This document shows positions 53,978 through 64,000 of a stretch of 64,000 nt of DNA, piece after piece. Position 1 is the stretch's first letter, and each line of letters begins with the position of its first letter. This stretch comes from Erinaceus europaeus (Eukaryota > Chordata > Mammalia > Eulipotyphla > Erinaceidae). Below the pieces are notes generated by a model. It saw nothing but the letters and a program-made list of their open reading frames with translations. It did not search any database and was not told the origin of the DNA. The position numbers were made by a program, and so were the translations under genes. The DNA is taken from positions 1 through 64,000 of the forward strand of contig NW_026647185.1 of the NCBI RefSeq assembly GCF_950295315.1, given 5' to 3'.

Positions 53978-54478
53978 TGTTATGACCTGCCCCTCAAAGG
54001 AAGAATGCAGAGATTGAGGCCTCCCTGGTACAAGTTGACATATTGAAACAAAGAAAGATTAATAGTTATACTGTACCAGACCTAGATGAGCAGTGGTCCA
54101 CTACTAGGCAAAGATCTGTATGCCCCCCATAGAAGATTAATGATAGAAATATCCCTCAGCAAAAGTCAAAAACAATTCTGGCTATTATCTCCCCTGAGAA
54201 CAGGGTGATACTAAGCATTGTACCATTCTTTACAGTTATAGGGGAGTAACATGTAGCCTGCCAGAGCCATAAGACTAAGCTGGTTGTTTAGGCAACCTGA
54301 ATGTAATCTGAAAAAAAGTATAAAAACTACTGCAGTTTCAGTATTAAAATGAGTCCAGATTCACCCTCCAATAGAGTGTGGTGTCTATCTTTTCTCCCTC
54401 GCGCAGACTCCTGACCCACATGGAAGGTTGCCTTCGAGACCCTTGACCCTCCTTCTGCTCATCCACTGTGGTGGTCCA
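53978..54478 (+). repeat. Candidate solo LTR (class I-like)
   Basis: Lies between the L1 tail and U unit sequence. Starts near TGTTATGACCTGCCCC; has AAAGTATAAAAACTACTGC (TATA-like), CAGTATTAAAATGAG (ATTAAA signal) and CTCGCGCAGACTCCTGACCC, ending around CCACTGTGGTGGTCCACGGG. No second copy here and ends are uncertain. Confidence 0.45.
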
Positions 54479-54479
54479 C

Positions 54480-55140
54480 GGGAAATATGCAAAGAAATGG
54501 GGATGATCTAGGAAGTATTTGAAAAAAATAAAAATAAAAACAAAAGACACAAGAAGACCTGATTACAGCAGAAACATAGAAACCATCTGCTGAGAAACAG
54601 AGGGATGCTTCAAAAAAGGAAGCTGTTATAAATATGGTTATTCTGAATTAAGATCAAATACATAGGTCAACAATTCTAAAAATGACAGCTATATTTATGT
54701 ATATGTATATATATATTTATATGTATATCTTTATTATAAACCCTGAGAGATACTGGCATGGATATGAGGAGACAGAATATGGCTTGTGTCAGACAGACTT
54801 ACAAAGCTGAGGCTCAGTAGCCTAGGTAAAATCGCCAACACAACAAGCCAGAGCTCAGCAGTGCTCTGGGAACTCTCTTTGTATATCTGGGCCTGTCAGT
54901 AAAATAAGTATATAAGTAAAATATTAATGAGTGCAGACAGAGTGAGTGAGAGCATGTGAGAGTCAGAGACAGAGAAGGCAAGAAGAGAAATAGAAGAGTT
55001 GGAAAGAGACCAGAAGTCAAAAACCCCCAGGCTGTGTTCATTCATGACAGGTTCAAACCTGGCTTGTAGAGATTATAAGGCAGCAGCTCTCATGCCCAAA
55101 GACCACATACAGCCCAAGTCTTCACCATATGCTCTACTAA
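54480..55140. repeat. Unit U, copy 1 (5'-shortened)
   Basis: Starts inside the unit at AAATATGCAAAGAAATGGGG, lacks the middle (jumps from AAACAGAGGGATGCTTCAAA to the (TA)n part) and ends at the (TG)n block W. Confidence 0.8.
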
Positions 55141-55310
55141 CAGACATGACAGTAGTTTGTGTGTGTGTGTGTCTATCTGTGTGTGTGTGTCTGTGTGTGC
55201 TCAGAGCTCACCTATAGTAGTCTCAGAGCATGGGTGGAAAGGTAGCTATCCTCACCTACAAACTATGTACAGAGAACCTAGCTGGTCAGGGCAAGCTAGG
55301 TAGCCCATAT
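55140..55310. repeat. Block W, copy 1
   Basis: (TG)n/TCTG tract, then GCTCACCTATAGTAGTCTCA and CTAGCTGGTCAGGGCAAGC. Second copy at 62,460-62,640. Confidence 0.8.
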
Positions 55311-55965
55311 TTTGGCAAATGAAGAAACAACAGTGGTAATCATAACTGAAACACACTTACACAAACACACAAACACACACACTCACAGACACACACACTT
55401 TTCCCTGAAATTACCTGGATTGGAGTTGCTGTTTGCATCCAAGTAAAAGGTTAAAGTTTCATGGGTGGAGGGGAGAATTGTTAAATTTCTGGCATATGAA
55501 GGTGAGAAATGCCTAGAGCAGATCGATAGTGACATAGACAACGAAGGGAGCATGGGTTGGAGGGACAGCTGGTGGAGCTGCCAGGGAACTATGTGGAAGG
55601 CCAGGACCCCATTTTGAGCCCATTGTCACCACTTACCCAGCTAGGGAAAAGCTGGGCTAGTGGCAAATCAGAGCTACAGCTGTCTCTCTGTCTGTCTTCC
55701 TGCTTGGGCCCTGCTGTCTCAATTTATGACTGTTCCCTTCTCCTAAATAAGACAGTTTCAAATGATATACAGAAATACAGGGAAAGTGGGAAAAATTACC
55801 CCTGTGCCCACTATTACATGTAACTGTTGACTGTAAACCATTCATGCCCCAATAAAGAACAGAATAAATGTTTGCAAGGTTAAAAACATTGTAGGTAAAA
55901 TAGTGAACATTCTTAAGAACCATGTAATACTAATCCATTGTGCATTGGACATCACTGTCAAAAAC
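55310..55965. repeat. Block V, copy 2
   Basis: Collinear with 45,225-45,880, including the SINE-B insertion at about 55,549-55,765, so the SINE predates the duplication. Confidence 0.85.
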
Positions 55966-56945
55966 AGTGTAGTAGTAGTAGTGTGTAGTATTTGCGACAG
56001 GAAAAGTATTGTGCATCAAAAGTTCCCTTCAGTTATAAGAGAAAATCTATCAAGCAGAAGAAATGACCCCTCATGTAATATCTGACTAAATAAATACATA
56101 AATAAATATGCAAATACATGGGGATGATCTAGGAAGGATTTGAAAAAATGAAAAATAAAAGCAAAAAAAAGAAGAACTGATTACAGCAGAAACATAGAAA
56201 CCATCTGCTGAGAAACAGAGGGCTGCTTCAAAAATTCCCTGACACTTCAGGGTACAGGCAAATTAAGATTTCCAGAGAATGAACACAAAGGCATGTGTAT
56301 TGAAGCTTACACTAGAAAAAGGATGCAAGTACTGTGCTATGATAATTACAATAAGGATGCTGATAGAAATGCTCTTAGAAATGCTACTGGAAGGTTATAT
56401 TATTTATAATTGTAGTGAATCCTGCTCCAACTATGTGGTCAATTATTTATGAAAAAGGAGGCTGTTATAACTGTTATAATTCTGCATTAAGATAAAATAC
56501 ATTGGTCAACAATCCTAAAAATGACATGTATATATATACATATATATATATATTTGATAAACTCTGAGAGATACTGGCATGGATATGAGGAGACAGAATA
56601 TGGCTTGTGCCAGAGAGACTTACAAAGCTGAGGCTCAGTAGCCTAGGTGAAATCGCCAACACAACAAGCCAGAGCTCAGCAGTGCTCTGGTAACTCTCTT
56701 TGTATATCTGGGCCTGGCAGTAAAATAAGTATCTATGTAAAATATTAATGTGTGGAGACAGAGTGAATGAGAGCATGTGAGAGTTAGAGACAGAGAAGGC
56801 AAGAAGAGAAATAGAAGAGTTGGAAAGAGACCAGAAGTCAGAAACCTCCTACGCTGTGTTCATTCATGACAGATTCAAACTTGGGTTGTAGAGATTGGAA
56901 GGCAGCAGCTCTCATGCCCACAGACCCCAGACAACCCCAGCCTTC
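55965..56945. repeat. Unit U, copy 2
   Basis: Full unit: GTAGTATTTGCGACAGGAAA, TCAAGCAGAAGAAATGACC, GAAACCATCTGCTGAGAAAC, (TA)n, SINE-D-like GGAGACAGAATATGGCTTGT, AGCTCAGCAGTGCTCTGG. Confidence 0.85.
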
Positions 56946-57528
56946 AGCATATATGTGTAGTATTTGTGACAGGAAATGTATTGTGCGTCAAAAGTTCCCT
57001 TCAATTATAAGAGAAAATCTATCAAGCAGAAGAAATGACCCCCTCATGTAATATCTGAATAAATAAATAAGTAAATAAATATGCAAATAAATGGGGATGA
57101 TCTAGGAAGATTTGAAAAAAAATAAAGAGAAAAACAACAAGAAGACCTGATTACAGTAGAAACATAGAAAACATCTGCTGAGAAACAGAGGGCTGCTTTA
57201 AAAATTCCCTGACAGTTCAGGTCCAGGGAAATTAAGATTTCCAGATAATGAAAACAAAAGCATACGTATTGCAGCTTACACTAGAATAAGGAGGCAAGTT
57301 CTGTGCTATGATAATTACAATAAGGATACTGATAGAAACACTATTAAAAATGCTACTGGAATGTTCTATTACTTAAAATGTAGTGAATCCTGCTCCAACT
57401 ATGTGTCCAATTATTTATGAAAAAGGAGGCTGTTATAAAGGTGGTAATTTTGAATTAAGATCAAATACATAGGTCGACAATTCTAAAAATGAGACATATA
57501 TATTTATTTATGAAAAAGGAGGCTGTTG
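56946..57528. repeat. Unit U, copy 3, left part
   Basis: Normal to the (TA)n region. A second copy of ATTTATGAAAAAGGAGGCTG (57,415 and again 57,507) then runs straight into L1 5' UTR sequence. Confidence 0.85.
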
Positions 57529-59152
57529 GTGGTTCCCAGAAGATGGCAGACTGAGAAGATTCTAGTGGCTTGATCTCTGTCCACATCTCCTGGAAATGGT
57601 AGGATTTTCTGCCTTTAGTAGGCCAGTCAATAAGGGGTCCTAGGGGTGATACCAAGGAGCTGACTATAACTTAATTTGGGTTAAGAAATTGAGTATGAAA
57701 AAAGGGAAATTTTTTTCCTTTTAATTATTAAGCATACCTCCTCCCCCTTCCCCCCATAACCAGTCCCTGGGGACAAGCTCCTAGGAGGCTCCCCTGCCAA
57801 GCTTCTTTCTTTACCAAATTCCTGTCCCACCAGGGAGTATCATTCATTCTAAGTCTATACCCTTCTGAAACATCTGGCCTTTTTTATTTCTAAGTAGCCA
57901 ACCCCCCACCTCACCCCGCATAGCTTATTAAATAATTAAAATAAATAAATTTTAAAAAAAACCTTTCCTTTCACCACTGTTTTATGACTGTTCTTTTTCT
58001 TATCTTTTTCTTTTTTCTCTCTTTCTTTTTTACTTTTTCTCATTATTGTCATCCTTTCTACCTTAATCCTACAGCTTCCAAAGCCACAGCCCCCAGCACC
58101 CACACCACCAGTGTCCTTTTTTAATTTACAAATACACATTTGGGAATTATTCTGGGGAAGAATTCTGACTCAGAGTGGACTCTCACTGCGAGTGTCTCTG
58201 TTCAACTTCCCTTCCTCCTTTAGTCACCCCTAGAATATGCAGTGGATAGTAGATGTGCATAACTGTCTATTTCAGCTATTCTTGTCTAGTCCTGAGGTTT
58301 TTTTTGTTTTGTTTTTTCTCATTCTTAAAAATATAGCTGAATCTAATCACAAGGTTTGAGGTAATCTAGGATAGGGTTTTTTTACACTGCTCTATTTTAT
58401 TATTAATAGTATGTAAAGGCATATATCTCCCCCCCTTTAGGTTGATCAGAATGAACTCTTAGGGTATCTTTCATTGCTAGGGTAGTGGGCATCTTATCTA
58501 TTGTGGGAGGAACTTGTATCCTTAATCCTACCTCCTCTACAGACTCTCCCCTCCCTCCCCCTCCTAGCCAATCAAAAAAATTAAATTAAATTAAAAATAA
58601 AGTAATAAAAAACCTTTCCTTTCACTGCTCTTTAATTACAGCTCTTTTTCTTATCTTTTCCCATTTCTCTCTCTTTTTTCTTTTTTTCTTTTTATCTTGT
58701 CATACACTTCTTCCTTCCTTCTTCTTTGCCTTTCTGAATTTGTGAATTACTTTGGGGAAAAATCTGACTCAGAGTGGACTCTCTATGTGTGTATCTCTGC
58801 TCTAGTTCCCTTTCCCATCTTCTTACCCCTAGAATATACAGTGGATAGTAGATTTGCATAACTGTCTATTCTTGCTATCCCTTCTTTCTTTTTTCTTTCT
58901 TCTTCACTGGGATTTGGTTACTATTTTTTCACGGACTGGAAAAATTGTTTGGCTAACTGGTAGTGATTAAACTGCTTTGATACTTGCTTCAGTTGCTACT
59001 GTAATTCCTGAGATTGGTGAGTGCAATTGTCATAAAGGTATTTAGTACAGTGTTGCTTGTACTCAAGACACAACTGAGGAACAACAGAGCATAAAAAATA
59101 AACACATAAATCAAAAAAGGGTACATAAAAAACAAATAAAACTGCTACCCCA
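57529..59152 (+). promoter_or_regulatory. L1 5' UTR with two promoter-monomer-like repeats
   Basis: Starts GGTGGTTCCCAGAAGATGGC. Landmarks repeat about 600-650 bases apart: ACCTTTCCTTTCAC at 57,961 and 58,612; GACTCAGAGTGGACTCTC at 58,167 and 58,765; TAGAATAT followed by CAGTGGATAGTAGAT at 58,231 and 58,830. Monomeric L1 promoters are known from mouse and rat; the sequence here looks unrelated to those. Confidence 0.65.
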
Positions 59153-60031
59153 ATGAATGAAGACAAGAGCCCAGAAGAAATTACAAATCAGCCAGAAGTA
59201 ACCATAGATAAGAAAAGTATGCAAGCAATAATAAACTTATTAATCACAAAAATGAAAACAACATTGGAGGAAAGGAATGGCAGTATTAGGGAAACAACAG
59301 TTGAGACCCCAAAGGAAAATACTGATTATATTGAGGCAATTAGAGAACTGAAAGCTGAAATAGCTATAATGAAGAAAGAAGCTGAGGCAAGGGAAAGCAG
59401 ACTCACAGAAGCAAAAAACAGAATTAGTCAGACAGAGGATGAGTTAGAGAAAACTAAGAAAGAGGTGAAAGAGCTTAAAAAGAGATTGAGAGACACTGAA
59501 AACAACAACAGAGACATATGGGATGATCTCAAAAGAAGTCACATTCATATAATTGGCCTGCCAGAGAAAGAAAGAGAAGAAGGGGAAGCAAGCACTCTAG
59601 AAGAAATAATAGAAGAAAACTTCCAAGGCCTGAAAAACAGAAAGGACATCAAGATTCAAGAGGCCTAGAGAGTACCAAACAGAATCAACCCAGACCTGAA
59701 GACACCAAGACACATCATAGTCACAATGAGAAGAAGTAAGGATAGAGAAAGGATCCTAAAGGCTGCAAGAGAGAAACAAAAAGTCACATACAAGGGAAAA
59801 CCCATAAGATTATCTGCAGACTTCTCCACTCAAACTCTAAAAGCCAGAAGAAAATGGCAAGATATCTATCGAGCCCTGAATGAAAAAGGGTTTCAACCAA
59901 GGATAATATATCCTGCTAGACTTTCATTCAAACAAGATGGAGGGATCAAAACCTTCTTAGACAAACAACAGTTAAAGGAGGTAACCATAACGAAACTGGC
60001 CCTGAAAGAGGATCTAAAAGACCTCTTATAA
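59153..60031 (+). pseudogene. L1 ORF1p with one premature stop
   Basis: 292 codons to TAA at 60,029, open in one frame except for TAG at 59,666-59,668 (codon 172). Residues ~58-120 form a heptad-rich coiled coil for trimerisation; ~121-171 start the RRM (HIHIIGLPEKE). After the stop the same frame continues with RINPDLKTPRHIIV and the C-terminal domain (RILKAAREKQKVTYKGKPIRLSAD, RIIYPARLSF). ORF1p coats L1 RNA and acts as a chaperone. One nonsense change and no frameshift indicate a fairly young copy. Somewhat shorter than human ORF1p (338). Confidence 0.93.
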
Positions 60032-60089
60032 ACAAGAACATCACTATAATACTTGCAATATATCAGAGCAAACAAAAATTTTTTGAACA

Positions 60090-60172
60090 ATGGCACTACA
60101 ATACATTAAATCCATAATATCAATAAACATCAATGGCTTAAACTCACCAATCAAAAGGCACAGGGTGCAGGG
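60090..60172 (+). pseudogene. L1 ORF2p start, 27 codons
   Basis: ATG at 60,090 opens MALQYIKSIISINING, the beginning of the endonuclease domain, and keeps its Asn-Gly-Leu-Asn motif. Cut at GGATGG where unit U resumes. Confidence 0.85.
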
Positions 60173-60455
60173 ATGGAGCCAGAGCTCAGCAGTGCTCTGG
60201 TGACTCGCCTTGTATATCTGGGCCTGTCAGTCAAATAATATATAAGTAAAATATTAATGAGTGCAGACAGAGTGAGTGAGAGCCTGTGAGAGTCAGAGAC
60301 AGAGAAGGCAAGAAGAGAAATAGAAGAGTTGGAAAGAGACCAGAAGTCCAAAAGCTCCCACTCTGTGTTCATACATGACAGGTTCAAACCTGGGTTGTAG
60401 AGATTGTAAGGCAGCAGTCTCCTGTCCACAGACCCCAGACAACCCCAGCCTTCAC
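60173..60455. repeat. Unit U, copy 3, right part
   Basis: Resumes at GCCAGAGCTCAGCAGTGCTC. The ~150 bases expected between the left part and this point (ATCTTTATTATAAA to CAACACAACAA) are missing. Confidence 0.85.
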
Positions 60456-61455
60456 CATATGTGTGTAGTATTTACGACAGGATATGTATTGTGAGTGTAA
60501 ACTTCCCTTCAATTATAAGAGAAAAATCTATCAAGCAGAAGAATGGACCCCTCATGTAATATAGAACCAAATAAATAAATAAATAAATAAATATGCAAAT
60601 AAATGGGGGTTATCTAGGAGGATTTGAAACAAATGAAAAATAAAAACAAAAAGCACAAGAAGACCTGATGGCAGCAGATACATAGAAACCATCTGCTGAG
60701 AATCAAGGGCTGCTTCAAAAGTTCCGAGACCCTTCAGAGTCCAGGGAAATTAAGATTTCGGGAGAATGAAAAGAAACTCATATGTATTGAAGCTTACACT
60801 AGAGAAAGGAGGCAAGTTCTGTACTATGATAATTAAAATAAGGATGCTGATAGAAATGCTATTAGAAATGCTACTGGAAGGTTCTATTATTTATAATTGT
60901 ATTGAATCCTGCTACAACTATGTGGCCAATTAGTAGGGAAAAAGGAACCTGTTGTAAATGTGTTAATTCTGATTAAGATCAATTACATAGGTTGACAATT
61001 CTAAAATTGACAGATATATATATATATATGTATATTTATATATGGATATGGATGTATATCTTTATTATAAAGTCTGAGAGATACTGCCATGGATATGAGG
61101 AGACAGAATATGGCTTAAGTCAGAGAGACTTACAAATCTGAGGCTCCAGTAGCCTAGGTGAAATCACAAACAAAACCAGCCAGAGCTCAGCAGTGCTCTG
61201 GCCACTCTCTTTGTATATCTGGGCCTGTCAATAAAATAAGGATATAAGTAAAATATTCCTGAGTTCAGACAGAGTGAGAGAGAGCCTGTGAGAGTCAGAG
61301 ACAGAGATGGCGAGAAGAGAAATAGAAGAGTTGGAAATAGACCAGAAGTCAAAAACCCCCTAGGCTGTGTTCATTCATGACAGGTTCAAACCTGGGTTGT
61401 AGAGATTGTCACGCAGAAGCTCTAATGCCCACAGACCCCAGACAACCCAAGCCTT
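60456..61455. repeat. Unit U, copy 4
   Basis: Full unit, about 1,000 bp; landmark AGCAGTGCTCTGG moves from 60,178 to 61,183. Confidence 0.85.
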
Positions 61456-62460
61456 CACCATATGTGTGTAGTATTTGCCCCAGGAAATGTATTGTGCATC
61501 AAAAGTTCCCTTCAGTTATAAGAGAAAATCTCTCAAGCAGAAGAAATGATGCCACACGTGATACCTGACTAAATAAATAAATATGCAAATAAATAGGGAT
61601 GATCTGGGAGGACTTGAAACAATAAAAATAAATAAAAACAAAAACCACAAGAAGACCTGATGACAGAAGAAACATAGAAACCATCTGCTGAGAAACAGAG
61701 GGCTGCTTCAAAAATTCCCTAACACTTCAGGGTCCAGGGACATTAAGATTTCCGGAGAAAGAGAAGAAACACATACGTATTGAAGCTTACACTAGAAAAA
61801 GGAGGGAAGATCTGGGCCATGATAATTGCAATAAGGATGCTAATAGAAACACGATTAGAAATGCTACTGGAAGGTCTATTATTTATAATTGTATTGAATC
61901 CTGCTCCAACTATATGGCCAATTATTTCAGAAAAACTAGGCTGTTATAAATGTGGTAATTCTGAAAGAAGGTCAAATACATAGGTCGAACATTCTAAAAA
62001 TGACAGATATATAAATATATATGTATATATATATACATGTATGTATATCTTTATTATAAACTCTGAGTGATACTGGCATGGAAATGAGGAGACAGAATAT
62101 GGCTTGTGTCAGAAAGACTTACAAACTGAGGCTCCAGTAGCCTAGGTGAAATCGCCAACACAACAAGCCAGAGCTCAGCAGTGCTCTGGTAACTCTCTTT
62201 GTCTATCTGGGCCTGTCAGTAAAATAAGAATCTAAGTAAAATATTAATGAGTGAAGACAGAGTGTGTGAGAGCATGTGAGAGTTAGAGATAGAGAAGGCG
62301 AGAAGAGAAATAGATGAGTTGGAAAGAGACCAGAATTCAAAAACCTCCTACACTGTGTTCATTGATGACAGGTTAAAACCTGGCTTGTAGAGATTGTAAG
62401 ACAGCAGCTCTCATGCCCACAGACCCCAGACAGCCCCAGCCTTCACCATAGGCTCTACTA
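61456..62460. repeat. Unit U, copy 5
   Basis: Full unit; next AGCAGTGCTCTGG landmark at about 62,167, 984 bases on. Ends at block W. Confidence 0.85.
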
Positions 62461-62640
62461 CCAACCTGACAGTAATGTGTGTGTGTGTGTCTGTCTGTCT
62501 GTTTGTGTGTGTCTGTGTGTGCTCAGAGATCACCTGTAGTAGTCTCAGAGCATGGGTGGCAAGGGAGCCAGCCTCTCCTTCAACTTATGTACAGAGAACC
62601 TATCTGGTCAGGGCAAGCCAGCTAGCCCAGATTGTGGCTA
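62460..62640. repeat. Block W, copy 2
   Basis: GTGTGTGTGTCTGTCTGTCT tract and CTGGTCAGGGCAAGCCAGCT; here followed by block S and not by block V. Confidence 0.8.
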
Positions 62641-62689
62641 AGCAAGAATGCATATGCAAAGGGACTCTCATGTCTCACTCTCCTGAGTT

Positions 62690-64000
62690 CCGAATCAATG
62701 CCATGCCTCACTATGATCCAAACACTGCCAATGGGGGAAGCTGGGGCACCCCTCAGAATTCAGGGGCTTGAGCCTGTCCAGTCACGTTTGGCTGCCTACT
62801 CAGCCTCCAGGCTCTCAGTCCACTGCTCAGGGCAGCAGATTACAAGCCCAGAAAGTACCCAGAAAGGGCTGTGTTTCCACATAGATGGGAAGTGTGTTGA
62901 ACCAAACAATAGTGGATGAACCCGGCCCCTTACACCTACCCTTTGGGTCCGGCTAAGGCAATTGCTCCTGTGGCCTCACATCCCTGATCATGGTGTCCTG
63001 GTGTCCACACATCACACTCAGAGAGATTCCCAGAAGTAGGCTTGCATGAGTGTCCCATACAATGTCGCTCTGCTTGCAGGAAGAACAAACTCCCCGGGCC
63101 CTTGCTATGGACAGACAAAAAAAGATGGATGCCTCCATTGGCCAAATTAGGGGCTTCCAGTCAAGATCACAGCCCCGCCCCTCACCTGAGGGCCTGGCTG
63201 CTCCTAATCAAGGCAATTGGAAACACCTTTTACACTTGGGCCCTGAGGACATACTCAGGAATCCCTCCAGGAGCTAGCAGGCTGGAAGACCTCCTGACCC
63301 CTGGATAGCTGTGCTCCTAGTTGGGCGGCCCTTCTGGCCAGTGTTGAAAATATTTCCTAGATACAAGAAAGAACTTCAGGTTTCAAAGGGATTTGAAACA
63401 CCATGAGGCACTTGGAAAAGACATTTCACAGCCATCAAAACACCCTCTTTCTGAACACTGGAAGCTTCCGTTTTGCATGGAAAATCTGGACACTGGTGTG
63501 GCCATCAGTACCACAGATCCTTTCCATTTGGCTTAATAGAGGGAAAGCACAGTGTGTGTGCCAGGGGATCGAGTTTCACTTCCCTTGACCGGGGCTCTCA
63601 TGGAATAAGGACAAGGACGCTGTGCAGGAAGGTGAGGAGGGCTGCATTGAGGCTGAGTGTCAGCCTCAGGGCCCTGGAGAATGGCAGTCAAGCACAGAGG
63701 GCCTGGACAGCTGCAGCTGGAGATGGACATATGCCTGGAACCTGCAGCAGCAACGCTGTCTCTGCAGTTCCCCTCTGTACTACACCATGTGCAGGAGACT
63801 AAATAATCCAAAGGGCAAAGAAAGGAAAATTTCAACACCAGGAAGGCTGAGTTCACGATGCATGCACTGACTTCCAGTAAGGGCCCAGTGAAGAAGGCAC
63901 GTAGAGACAGTCAGAGAGACAGAATGACAGAGACAGACAAGGACTGAAATTCTGGCCCTGTGTTGATCAGTGCCAGAGCACTGAAGACAAACCCTCCATG
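62690..64000. repeat. Segmental duplication S, copy 2
   Basis: Runs to the window edge and probably beyond. Same order as 50,090-51,470 with small indels; the ERV/endonuclease sequence that precedes copy 1 is absent here, replaced by block W. Confidence 0.85.

Larger units (their letters stand above)
57529..60172 (+). mobile_element. LINE-1 with complete-looking 5' end, cut off at the start of ORF2
   Basis: 5' UTR 57,529-59,152, ORF1 59,153-60,031, a 58-bp spacer, and only 27 codons of ORF2 before U-unit sequence resumes at about 60,173. L1 copies are normally truncated at the 5' end; loss of the 3' end, with no poly(A) tail, points to recombination or deletion after insertion. Confidence 0.9.

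Noticed and set aside
53978..54478. LTR-like sequence as the missing LTR of the gag-pro relic
   Set aside because: It is more than 4 kb away with an L1 and duplicated sequence between, and nothing links the two; listed only as an independent candidate LTR.

Overview
The window reads as the tip of a mammalian chromosome, most likely from a hedgehog (Erinaceidae, probably Erinaceus). It opens with about 360 bases of C-strand telomere repeat and then runs into repeat-dense, gene-poor subtelomere. The hedgehog call rests on many copies of tRNA-derived SINEs whose head (GGGAGTCGGGCNGTAGC), internal CACAAGGACC and (AACAAC)n/AATAAA tail match my memory of the Eri SINEs; this was not checked by search. 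I find no intact conventional protein gene. All protein-like signal comes from retroelements (L1 ORF1 and ORF2, a gammaretrovirus-like gag-pro relic, a fragment that looks like a non-LTR endonuclease) and from a doubtful V1R-like relic.

Layout: 1-360 telomere; 361-2,700 AT-rich subtelomere, repeated at 14,268-15,570; 2,700-10,180 cassettes holding ~50-bp-period ATTGG arrays and CTCF-like sites, with a 1.3-kb unit in three tandem copies; 11,265-12,930 a GC-rich duplicon plus an inverted cassette; 13,277-13,372 an interstitial telomere tract; 14,268-17,560 a second copy of the chromosome-end block, split by a 435-bp LTR; 17,590-21,560 SINE-rich sequence; 21,565-26,830 CpG-rich blocks in nested tandem copies with a repeated GC-box/ATTGG promoter-like module; 26,830-30,540 duplicons and SINEs; 30,545-34,990 a 4.4-kb minisatellite dense in AGGTCA/GGGTCA half-sites; 35,000-39,550 mixed; 39,550-41,120 another CpG-rich copy; 43,020-44,720 inverted cassette; 44,690-46,920 duplicon and satellite-like unit; 46,930-48,040 forward cassette; 48,040-50,100 ERV gag-pro joined to the endonuclease-like fragment; 50,100-51,470 segmental duplication; 52,585-53,850 L1 3' end; 53,978-54,478 LTR-like sequence; 54,480-62,460 ~1-kb units with a 5'-complete, 3'-truncated L1 inside; 62,690-64,000 a second copy of the 50.1-51.4-kb duplication.

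The most interesting thing is not a gene. It is a recurring subtelomeric cassette: a ~50-bp-period array of ATTGG (inverted CCAAT) boxes followed by one or two CTCF-like sites about 245 bp apart. It occurs in both orientations. The same chromosome end also carries CpG-rich promoter-like tandem repeats and a nuclear-receptor half-site array. Together these would suit control of telomeric (TERRA-like) transcription or chromosome-end architecture, but that role is inference from motifs only.
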